DNA of 64,000 nt. Source: Ottelia alismoides. Taxonomy: Eukaryota; Streptophyta; Magnoliopsida; Alismatales; Hydrocharitaceae. The translations under genes were made by a program, and so were the position numbers. The stretch is from positions 202,001 to 266,000 of the forward strand of contig JAZKJV010010760.1 in assembly GCA_037367405.1 (NCBI GenBank), written 5' to 3'. The notes under the pieces were generated by a model that did no database searches, had not been told where the DNA came from, and worked only from the letters and a program-made list of their open reading frames with translations. Each line of letters begins with the position of its first letter. Within the stretch, counting starts at the first letter, position 1. Below, one piece after another: positions 33,501 through 43,584 of the stretch.

Positions 33501-34397
33501 ATAATATATTTAAATATATATTTACAAATTTTATCCCATTTTCTAATTTCATTTATATACTTAATTAATTATGGGTATGTTCATTATAATATAATATACC
33601 TATATATATATATATCTTATTCTTTTATTTAATTTAATGACTTTATTTTATGTTCATATTTTTAATACGTTAAATATAATTTTTACAAGTATTTAAAAAA
33701 TAAAAAGAGTAAAAATAAAAAGAATAAATAAAATGGCAAAATGTATACGTATTTAATTTAATGAGCCCAAGAAAGACAAGTTTTATATCTTAACTCCATT
33801 TTCAATGAAACTACCTTCATTAACTAAATAATTTAATTTAAAGTAAAATAAAGATGAGTTTGGTTAATTTTGAGTTTATATGGAGATGATATGGATATGT
33901 GAAGTTTGGTTGCGACTTCTTCATCTGTGTGTCCCATTCATACTATACATTATTTTGATGTGCAATTATTTTTGTATTTTTCTATGTATTTTCATGCACA
34001 TATTTTGTGTTGAAAATATCTTTATTTGAGATGTGTAAGAGTGCATATAAATTCATGTAAGTTTGTTGTATGTGCAGTTTATTAGGCACCTAAGGTTTCT
34101 TGGTATCTGTGTTATTTTGTCTGTCTTATTGATCCTTATCTCCCCCTACTTTATTCCTTGTTGACCAAGTCAATATTAACTTAGTCTCGGGGTTTTGGGC
34201 CAGTCATTACAATATTTCCTTTATTTTTCTTTTTGTTTCTTTATTCATTTATTTTGTGTTTAAATACATATATTTATGCACTATTTCTAACCAATTGTCA
34301 GTTTGTTAATTTGTACGTGTTAAATATACTCACATGTATTTATGTAGGATTTAAAGGTAAAATAAAGGAATAAAGGTGAATGAATAGGTATTCATTA
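30532..34397 (-). repeat. 5' LTR of element C (main part)
   Basis: This LTR resembles the AB LTRs but is more diverged. Shared parts are a U5 motif GGTCGGACC near 30746, a GC-rich centre at about 32000-33250, an AT-rich U3, and TATCTCCCCCTACTTTATTCC near 34138. The end is TGAATAGGTATTCATTA at 34381-34397. Together with 3104-3114 it is about 3.88 kb. GTAAG at 34398-34402 would be its TSD; the partner lies outside the window. ORFs inside (32688-33290) are open on both strands and are not supported. Confidence 0.78.
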
Positions 34398-34402
34398 GTA
34401 AG

Positions 34403-36180
34403 TCTGAAGGTCGAACTCAATGAGGTAATAAGGGTATGTAATTAACTTTCAAACAATATAGGTTTTTGGTTTTTAAAGAAGATTTTTTGGGTTTTTGTTA
34501 ATTTTTGCAGATTTTTATGGATTTTTAACTAAAAGAGATGTAATTAATTGAAATGAATATGATAGATGATTTTTTGTAAATATTTTATGCAATAAAATAA
34601 TACTATGCTATGTAAGATAATAAATAAATGCATTTTTTAGATTTTTTAAATGATGAATGAACGGGGTTAAATGATCGATGCAAGAACAATAAGCAATTCA
34701 ATTTAATCAATGAGCCTTAATCCTTCTATTAATTTTAGGAATCATGTATCAATTAATTCCGAATTAAATCCCCAATTTTCTACAATTATTATGATCAATA
34801 AAGACGTCTCAAAGTTTGCAACTAAATATTCTGAATGATAGAGAATTAAAAGAGCTTTAAAACGACACCAAGTTCATAGAAGTTGGATAGATATTGTTCA
34901 AGATATAAATAATACAAGTATAGGGGTTTAAATGCAATTAAAATAAATAAAAATGCTCTAAAAATGACATTGTGGAACTCTATTGCAATTCTGTAAACCT
35001 AGAGGGGTTTCTATAATTTACCCCAAGTAGTCATTTGCATGATATTTAGAAGGCAGGAGGGTCTCTGTAAAGTTTCCCCCATCATGTGAGGGAACATATG
35101 CGAGGGGCATTTTTGGAGATCTTGAAACTTAAAAGGGGTCATATGTAAAAGCTCCAAATCATGTGGCACACAACACGTGACACAGAGTGCATTATTTGAT
35201 CAGATCGAATGGCTGTCGTGGCTTTGAGGACCAACAACCAGATGAAGAGATCCTCACGATCTGTTTACACCTGTAGATTGAGGGGAAGTTCTCCCTCAAA
35301 CCCACTTCGTCTCCTTTGGTGATGTAGATGCTGAAACCTCTGATGGTTGATGCCCGATACACGCTTGGTGATACGAGTGGGGGGGGGGGTTAAGCGAAGG
35401 TATGCATGGTGTACATGCAACAGAGATGGATACTTGAGTCTCTCGAATCGGTCTGATTGTTATAGCTCAATGGGAAGGATAAGGGGAGCGATGTTCCATC
35501 ATGGGTGAAGGGTCTAGACAAGTGTTCCAGCTATGAGTTGGCCAGAGGCGGAGGGATGCATGAGATAGAAGGTGAAGGCTGAGGAATTCTGAAGGGTGGT
35601 GGTGTTCATTGAGGTGATTGGGTGTAATTCGAAGGAACTACAAGATGTGCAAAGCAGATGGTTGATGAGAAAAGAAGAAATCAAATGAAGAAGAAGAAGG
35701 AAGTAGAAGAAGAGTATTGGGTTACCTGTAGATGTTCGCCTGATGTGGAGGAGGTGACGATCCTCGACTTCTGGACTTTGCCTACAGAGAGCCAGTAGCG
35801 ATTCCCCCATGCCTTGGCTGTGCTGATGGGGATCAGTACAACAATAGGGAGAGTAGAGCCATGTGGATCTCTCCTGGACAAGGTCGTCATTGGAGGTATT
35901 TCGATCCGTTGTCACCAACTACAAAGTTCCCCAACTCCATCTTTCCTTCTCGTTCTCTCGGGTGAGTCGGAGATGATGGATAGGCAGATGTCGATTGAAG
36001 GTAGTCAATGATGGGTTAAATAGGGAGAAGACGATCGAAGATGGTCAAAGACAGAAGTTGATCATTGCTTAGTGACATGGGAGAAGGAGGGGATTGGGTT
36101 GCTTGTAGTTAGCCCTCGATTTGTTAGAGGTGATAGAGGGAGGAGTTGTTGGGAGTCGGTTGTCAGTGATGAGGATAGAT
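34403..36180 (-). repeat. LTR fragment D (gypsy type)
   Basis: This is a piece of another minus-strand LTR into which element C inserted. It begins at the U5 motif GGTCGAACTCAATGAGG (about 34410) and passes through a block like the LARD1 LTR (35050-35170, GAGGGGCATTTTTGGAGATC). It has a TATA-like CTATTTAAC on the minus strand near 36015 and stops where LTR E begins. Frames at 35514-36011 lie on both strands of the GC-rich part and are not genes. Confidence 0.6.
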
Positions 36181-36785
36181 TAGTGAATACATGATTCATC
36201 TACTTTATATAAGGATCTTAGCAGAATTTCCTTAATAAATCATCAAATAAATGCCCTAAATTGACTTAATTAACTTTTACTAATTGTGCAAGAATTAGGA
36301 CTAAAATCTGTAAATCAGTAACCCTGATTTATGCCTAATTTGAGCTTATCATTTTATGTGTAAAATATACCTATTTATCTTAATTCTTCTTCTATTACTT
36401 TCTTAGAGATGTTAAATAACATGACACTAAGAAACAAAATGCATAAAAATCGTAAAACGAAATGAAAAGATTTGAACATGTATATACTGTACATATATTA
36501 ACTTGAGTGTCTTTATCTTACTATTTTCTAATGATATATATATATATATAAATATATAATTAAAATCTAATTAAATACAATACACAAAAAATGTAGGGAT
36601 TAGTAGGAAAATTTATACCTATATAAAAATGGTATTTTGTACAAATGACTTCTTTTGCATTTTAGTCCTTCATGAAATTGTAGATCTCATTGAGACAACA
36701 ATTTTCCTGTTGACCACTTTTTATTTTGGAATTTCCTCCTATTTTATTTCATATTTTCTTTTATTTTTCCAAAAAGCTATTAAAA
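36181..36785 (+). repeat. 5' LTR of element E, truncated
   Basis: It matches 50924-51501 from TAGTGAAT...ATTCATCTACTTTATA to the CTGTTGACCA block, then breaks off near 36785. TGATGAAT has become TAGTGAAT. Confidence 0.85.
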
Positions 36786-37061
36786 ACAATTCAGGATGGA
36801 GATCCTCGTTTAACAATCACTTGACGATGCTTGTTGAGTCCTCAATCTAACTATTTAGATATCATTCAAACACCAACCTCTATGATTCATCATTTAAATC
36901 AATAGCTGTATGATCATTAACACGACCATTGTATATAACCTAATTGTTCTAAGGGACCTATAACACAAATTAGTTATTCTTCATTTCAGATCAGGAAATG
37001 ATATTCAATAACATTTATTACATAATGGCTCGTCGTGGGCTCGCATATCCAACAAGGGAGA
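36786..37061 (-). repeat. Copia G-type LTR fragment
   Basis: This is about 270 bp homologous to 53797-54057, the start of the copia G LTR, in the same minus orientation and ending in TCCAACA. It joins the broken LTR of E directly to E's protease region, so gag and PBS of E were lost at this junction. Confidence 0.8.
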
Positions 37062-37064
37062 CCT

Positions 37065-37600
37065 TGCATTCAGGAAATATCTTAAGGTGAGATGTATAGA
37101 GACCACGATCAACAGAAAGAACCTGAGAAGAACAAAGAAACATATTCTCTCTATCACAACATCTCGTCTAATCCTTAATGAGCTCCCTGGAAAGAAGAGG
37201 GATATGGGAGCACAATTCATGACTAATCATGTTAATGATATCAAGTTTGATAGAACCTTGTTAGACAACAGTTCCTCCATAGATCTCATGCCCACTACCC
37301 TATTTGAACATCTGAATCTGGGTCCTCTTAGGAAGTCAAGAGCTGTACTTCAATTTGTAGATACATCAACTAAGAGACCCAAGGGCGAGATCAGGAACAT
37401 TGCAATCAACATTAAGGGGCAAGATTATCTGGTGGACTTCACAATCCTAGACATGGATGTCCTAGAAATTGGAAAGATTGTCAGATGATTTTAGGGCGAC
37501 CCTTCCTTAGGGTCGCATGAGCCCTATTTGACTACACTTATGGGAAGATCCAATTCGGAGATGTTGAGCTAGAAATGAAGCAGACCAGATTTCAAAAGCA
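37065..37600 (+). pseudogene. Gypsy aspartic protease (element E), defective
   Basis: This is a retropepsin that would cut the gag-pol polyprotein. An upstream piece resembles the gag-PR linker (FRKYLKVRCIETTINRK). The active-site segment reads LLDNSSSIDLMPTTLFEHLNLG where L-L-D-L-G-A-S is usual: the Asp is kept but Gly is replaced, so activity is doubtful. VDTSTKRPKGEI, YLVDFTILDMD and then, after a frame change at about 37489, ILGRPFLRVA-stop-ALFDYTYGKIQF give the rest of the fold. Downstream to 38122, NLPELKTLLATLKYAF is the usual lead-in to Athila RT, which resumes after LARD2 at 46258. Confidence 0.85.
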
Positions 37601-38122
37601 TGGTTTAGAATCCAACACCTAGTCTTTTTCCGAGTCTGAGGCAGAATGCATCACAATCATGATAGTTGGGCTCTATAGACAGAACCAAACCGCAACTCTC
37701 ATCTAGAGAGGACATTGTTGACACTTTAGTTTGCCAACTCATTCAAAATAACAATCATTATGTACCCCCTACAATCTTGGAGACTCAAAGGTCTATTTTA
37801 ACATATCAGTTCCATTTCTCTCAGGACAATCCATGGGTGAGGAAGACATGTCAGACATGGCTTTCGTCGAAATAAGACATGAGTTTGGCGATCCAACCCC
37901 TGAAGCCGTTCAATTGGTGGCAACAGAAATCGTGCATGATCCATCCACATCAGCAACATAGACATGCTCAACAATAATATATCCTGGTTTCTTAGATGAT
38001 ACAAATCTACCCGAGCTCAAAACATTGCTCGCTACCCTTAAATATGCCTTCCCTGTAGGACCTAAGGGAAAGTTTTTGATCATCATCATTTCACATCTGA
38101 TCGAAGATCATGAACTTCGGGG
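37601..38122 (+). pseudogene. PR-RT linker of element E
   Basis: This is a decayed pol linker. The frame NLPELKTLLATLKYAF followed by LIIIISHLIEDHELR matches the segment just before Athila RT and ends exactly at the LARD2 insertion point. The pol frame continues at 46258 with KAIGWRLSDL. The possible TSD of LARD2 is CGGG(G) at 38118-38122 against TAGGG at 46253-46257 (two transitions). Confidence 0.7.
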
Positions 38123-40980
38123 AGATGAATCTTGTATTCATCATGATAAAAATCACTAATTAAACCCCTAGCTTAAAGAGCCCAATAAAAATCACCAATA
38201 ATTCCTCATTATTATATTATGTGTTAACCTATAATTATTATATTTATTTATCTGTAAATATTTTCTTAATAAAAACCCATAAAAATTAGGTTGATTAATT
38301 GTCTATAATTTCCTAACCCTTAAAAGAACTAAAAAAATACAAAAACAACTCAAAATCAAAAAGCATGTATTTTTAACCCCTTAAAAATACCCCCAAAATA
38401 CTGTTTGTACAAATGACCTCTTTTGGTGTCTAACATGAAACTTGTATATCTCATCGAGATCTAAAACTTTCATGTTTTGACTTTTTTGTAATTTTTCCTC
38501 TAACTATTTCTTTTTTATTTTCCTTTCTTTTTCTATTTTCTGATTTTCTGATTAAACCACGTGCTGCCCTCTGCTCCGCCCACATGGCGCGTCTCTTCTT
38601 CCGCCACCCGACGCCCCTCTAGTCCACTGGATCTCCCTCATCTCCACCATCCAATCCTGCTTCGCCCTCAGCCGCCTGATCTTCCCCCAAACCAGATCCT
38701 CACCATTCACTCCCGCTCTCCCCTGGACCACCTGATCCTCCTCTCATCCAAGGACTGAGTGCCCTCCACGTCGCTCCTTCTCCTTCCAGCCTTGGATCAA
38801 GCCTCTCCTCCATCTGATCCATATGTATCCATCTCCTCATCGGCCGTTGGATCTGATCTGTTTGACCATATCTCCATCATCCATTCACGCCAACTCCTGG
38901 GCCGTTGGATCACATGATCCAACAACTGCTACGTCGTCTTCGACCTGGCGTAACGTCCTCCACCTCATGCCCCCTTCTCCCCCTTCCAATTTTGTCCAAC
39001 GCCTATGGCCCGCTCTCCCTCTCGTAACGCCACCAGCGTGATGCCCTCAGATCCGCCATCTTCGCGTTACCTCCAGCCTCCCTACTCCATTACTACCATG
39101 CCTTCACTCCTCATTCAAACACCCCCACTACATAACCACCGATGGCACCCTTCTATAAAAGCCACTCCCCCACCACCGATGTTGGTCATCCACCATTCCA
39201 CGGGGCTTCGCCCCAGCCTCCTCCACCCTCCGATTACAACGGAGGGTGGTCTTGTCAAGGCGACAATGGTCGCACGCCCCAGGTGAGATCAATGGTCACC
39301 TGACCATGCTGCGGGCGTCATCACGTACTGTCGTGCACCGAGGTTGGGCCGACCTCGTTGTGCGACAATCAGGGCTTCATCTGAAGCCCAACCCATGCCA
39401 TTTCCTTCGCTGGATTCCCCTCTCCGATGAGGTCCCCTTCCCCTTCTTTCTCCTTTATTTCTCATAATTTTCCCAACGTACCCGTTCGCTTTCACCTCCA
39501 CCTGATCATCCTATCAGCTTCTCCAAACCATATTAACCTTTGCCAACCCCCCTCACACCCATCCTTCCCTTCTCCATAGCCCCTACCGCTCTGACCCCCT
39601 TCTTCTCAAACTCACCGGAGAAGAAGACCTTGGCCTCCGCCTCCTTCACCCGAATAGGCCACCATTCATTCACGTACAACCACAAAAAGCATGCTTCGAC
39701 TATACTATCTTTGCAGGACCTTGATTGGCCGTAGTGTGCACCAGAGCTACTTTAAGCAATTTTCTTCGGGGAGACTTCATCGACCTCACGCTCTTATCTT
39801 CCCCGAAGCCTTGCCGAACCTCTAACCTCCTCGCCAGGACATTAGCCTTCTTCTCAGACCTACATGCGAGTGTTTGGAGCACGGAGGAGCTCCTAGGAAG
39901 CCACCGGATCCCCGCCTCCTCCGGTGGCTCGCGACAGATGAAGACGGTACAGATACCATCCGATCATCTGGATCGGACAAACCATATGATGATACGTGGC
40001 ATGCCCGAACCTCATGACGAACCAACAGGCTTGGATCCATTGAGCCTCACACCAAGCCGCGTATGCCTGCAACGTGGACCCAAAGCTGCGACTTCCCCCG
40101 AGCCTGGGTCCCTCACATGCATTGTGTGTGTGGCCTGGGTAAATTGCGAGAAAACCCTGGACTTTATGGTAATTGCATTTTGATCCCCATGCTCGTGTCT
40201 CACGTGCGTGCCTGGGTATTTTATAGGGAGACCCTCGGTACTTATGGAAATTGCAGATATACCCTCATGTGTAGTGGAAAAATTACAGAAGGGCCTAGGC
40301 AGTTTTTGCAAAATGCAAATAGTCCCTCCAGGGACCTATTTGTAATTATTTATCCTTTTATTTCTTGCATTTTATTTGCATTATGCCCTTGCATTGTTTT
40401 CTTCATAACTTGAGCATCATAGGTCCAAATTGCATGACTTTAGTGTCATTTTGTTCCTTGTTTCATCATCTATCTCATGGCATGCTTAATTTTTTCATCT
40501 GACACCATTTTAAATATGATGAATATTTAATGTTAGATGTTGTCTTGCTCTACATGTCTTTACCCTAAATTGATGACTGCTCATATTTTTGTGCTCAATT
40601 CTACTCTGATTTTGTACCCTAATATGCTGATCAATTTAAGTTATCTTTTTAGGCATATTTGTAATTAACTATTTGCATGTTTATTCCCTGCATTCATCTT
40701 TGCATTATTTTCATGCATCACTCACATGCATCATTTTGCTTACTTTTTAGCGTGCATTTCCATGAAGACCTTAGAATTGAAAAAATAATTCACAAATACC
40801 CTTAATTGGCCAAAATTCGATAAAGGGGTAGAGTAGCTCGTATCCCTGTGTTCGACCTTGGCAGACTTGCCAAGTATAAATTTCCACAACATTTAAAGAT
40901 TGTGGTTTTTGCTGACCGAAATTTGTCTCCTATACTACTACAATTTACGACTATTAAAGAGGCGAATTTCAAGTGCATCA
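38123..40980 (+). repeat. 5' LTR of LARD2
   Basis: The start is AGATGAATCTTGTATTCATC (a mutated TGATGAAT palindrome). The CATGAAACTTGTATATCTC inverted-repeat block lies near 38430 and TATAAAA at 39154-39160. A donor-like CCAGGTGAG is at 39279-39287, an acceptor-like CTTTGCAGG near 39710, the U5 GTTCGACC near 40850, and the end is GTGCATCA. Frames at 38561-39467 and 39725-40413 are LTR shadows. Confidence 0.9.
39154..39160 (+). promoter_or_regulatory. TATA box of LARD2 5' LTR
   Basis: TATAAAA in CTTCTATAAAAGCC lies within the LTR, about 1 kb from its start. It is preserved at the same place in the other copy (44607-44613), about 129 bp upstream of a donor-like GTGAG in both. Confidence 0.75.
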
Positions 40981-40982
40981 AA

Positions 40983-41000
40983 TAGCCGCATTACCAGGGA
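40983..41000 (+). other. Primer binding site of LARD2 (decayed)
   Basis: TAGCCGCATTACCAGGGA, two bases after the LTR end, is a decayed TGGCGCCGTTGCCGGGGA with mostly G-to-A changes. Downstream CATGACTTA parallels CACGGCTTA after the intact PBS at 60953. Confidence 0.8.
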
Positions 41001-41610
41001 CATGACTTAACTTTATTTTTTGTTGGATTTTGATATATTCTGTGTTGAATATTTTTTTAAAATTCACATGTCTTCTTTTCATGCATTATTTTTGCTTCAT
41101 TTCTGCTGATTAATTTCCTTGATATTTTTCTAACATTTCTCTTTTGTAGCAGAGCCCATGAAGATCGAGTTCGCTTGATCTCCATGGATGCATGGAGTAC
41201 GGAGCTCCCACTGAGAAGGTCGCAAAAGAATTAGCGAAGAATTTTTATAAACTCTGCTTGCATGTGCATATTGTAAAAAATGTTGCATGTGTATTTTTAA
41301 CAGTCCTCATTAGAAGGCTCGCATGTTGTAGAAAAAAAGAGAGAGAAAGAAAAAAAGAAAAAAAATAGATCACTAGATAATTTATCCCTCCCTACACACA
41401 CATTTCCACATATCCACTCACCCCCACATCTCCCTCCTCTCTGTATATTTTACACAAGCACTCTCATCCTCCTTAAAGTCTTCTATAAAAATCTGTACAG
41501 ATTGCACAAATCCCCCCTCTCTTCTTCCTCTGTAAAAACACACCCCTCCTCCTCCCTTGTATCTTAGTGTAAATGCTTCCCCCAACACAGACCCTCCACA
41601 ATTCAGATCC
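41001..41610 (+). other. Leader of LARD2, non-coding
   Basis: Holds no recognisable gene. A purine-rich run (GAGAGAGAAAGAAAAAAAG) at about 41339-41370 is followed by a C/T-rich run at about 41380-41600. I did not find the GGGGAGAGCAAC motif present in other leaders here. Confidence 0.55.
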
Positions 41611-41820
41611 TTTACTTAGGCTAATTTTAGCTTAAGTATAGGGGACCTGACTCATTCACCCCTCCCTCTCTGAGTCTTCTTGTACTTAGGTCAATTTCTG
41701 ACCTAAGTATAAGGGGACCCTTCTCCTTAGTTTCGCTATATCACCCTATATTTGACCGAGCCATGGCTTCATATCACTTGTGCTTTGAGGACACAACAAA
41801 TGTTAAGTATATGGGGGTAT
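41611..41820 (+). repeat. Hairpin/PPT-like array of LARD2
   Basis: Stem-loops are at 41613-41644 (ACTTAGGCTA / TAGCTTAAGT, one mismatch) and 41682-41716 (TACTTAGGTCA / TGACCTAAGTA, perfect, 5-nt loop). Each is followed by AAGTATAGGGG or AAGTATAAGGGG. A lone AAGTATATGGGGG follows at 41804-41816. Same three-part layout as in LARD1 and element E. Confidence 0.88.
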
Positions 41821-43584
41821 ACCGTATATTACTATATATTTACTTTATCCCTAGCTCGTATATTTTTAAATTTTTTTGAAAAATCTTTTTCAGCTTTGTT
41901 TAAGTAAACTTATGAACTGAGTTTTGTAAAAATCCTGTAAAAATTTTTCTAAAAAAGTGAGGGATTAAACTTATTGTAAATAACCCTTTTTTTAAAACTC
42001 CATAAAAATTTGAAAAATTAAAAAAAACTTTCTTTGAATGAGACTTTGACTACTAGGCTGAGTAACTACTTTCAGTGAGGGAACCTCGGTCTCCCTTAGC
42101 AGAGTGGGTGGTTTAGAGGAAACTGTATATGGCTCCGTCCTCAAGTAACACGGGCCCGTCTAACGGACCATACTTACACCCATACTAGCTGAGAGTAGAT
42201 ACATCTATGCATACGAGTCTGGGCCAGTCATTGTCTCTCAAAAGAATTAAAAAATGATGAAAATTAAAATCCATAAAAATTTACAAAAAAAAAATAAAAA
42301 ATCACTAACTAAGGAGTTAGGGTATTCCTGACACAATCACTTTCACTCAAGGCTTAAGGATTTTGAGGATACTAGATTTCTATGATCTTGAGAGTCTGAG
42401 TTAACATGTCTTAGTCATTAGGGTTTTTAAACTTAATTATCCACACTTCCCTAGTTTGAAAAATTTGAGCGTTATATTGCACTCTTCATCTCTACCGTCT
42501 AAAAGAATATGATAAGCACAACACATTCACAACTGCATGATTGATGAGATGAGTTGAGTTATCACTTGAGGAACTAGGACTGGTGATTTGAGTTTAGACC
42601 CGATCTAATGATGCTCGAGGATGGGATAAAGTTAATGTAGGCTTCAAGAAACCTGAGTGTCAGCAACCCTTAGCCAGTATGTGAACAAGTTCACATGCTA
42701 TCGTTTAATATCTACCTGTGTGCCATGGTGTGATGAAACACAAATAATTTTTGATCAGTGTGCGCCAACTTTTGGTAAAAGCAGTGGAGCTAGCCAAAAA
42801 GAAAACAAATGAAAAGAAAAGAAAGAAATGTCAAAGGAAAGCTCTATCCTCCAAAGTCAAATTACAAATGAGGATCCACTAAAGGCGAGCACTCCCAAAC
42901 ATTTTCAAAGTGTCCACTTGGACCGAGAGCTAATTAGGACCAAGGAATCATGCTGACACCATAAAAGGGCTCTGCATCATTAGAGATACAAGTTTGGGTG
43001 TCGAAGGTATCTTAGATGCTCAAAAAAGACACACCCCGGTCTACTCCCAGAAAAACAAGTGCAAACAACTCCGAACTCTCATGAGGGACACATTGATCAA
43101 CAAGCTAAAAATCTACATGTGTTGAGTAAAAAGGCATTAGAGAGGCCCCTTGTTCCAATGTGAAGGAGAGAAAAATATACACAATCCTATGCCCTCCATC
43201 ATCTGGCCGTCCATCTACATTTCAAGTCTGACAAACTAATGAGATGGTTGACTGAAGCAAGAATAAGCTTATTCCCTAGTGTTGAGGATAATGTCTAGAG
43301 GAGAGTCTCCTAGACTGGAACTTCGAGTGATGCCTCGACTCGACTCTCATGAATGCGGTACACTAAATTTCATATCCTTACATTCTATGTACATAAAGAG
43401 AGTCTGCAAATTAGAGAAGTTGGATACCTTCTGACTAGAGCATGGTTAAGACCAAAATTTTAGGATTAATTAAATTGAGGGTCTTCGAAAAAAATTGAGC
43501 CCATTCACATGCACTATCAGGAATTAATACGACTCCTTCCTTTTTTAGATGCTCGAGGATGAGCATGGTTTAAGTATAGGGGTA
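41821..43584 (+). other. Conserved non-coding module and PPT of LARD2
   Basis: Blocks in order are CAGTGAGGGAACCTCGGTCT (about 42075), CCTGAGTGTCAGCAACCC (about 42655), GGTAAAAGCAGTGGAGCTAG (about 42774), CAAAGTGTCCACTTGGACC (about 42906), ATACAAGTTTGGGTGTCGAA (about 42987), GACACACCCCGGTCTACTCC (about 43028), CTTGTTCCAATGTGAAGG (about 43149), TTTCAAGTCTGACAAACTAA (about 43220), and PPT TTTAAGTATAGGGGTA (43570-43584). None is inside an ORF of useful length. Confidence 0.85.

Noticed and set aside
39725..40413. 152- and 116-residue plus-strand frames in LARD2 5' LTR, with a 158-residue relative at 45385-45861
   Set aside because: LTR sequence; the two copies differ in frame and length, and no domain is visible.
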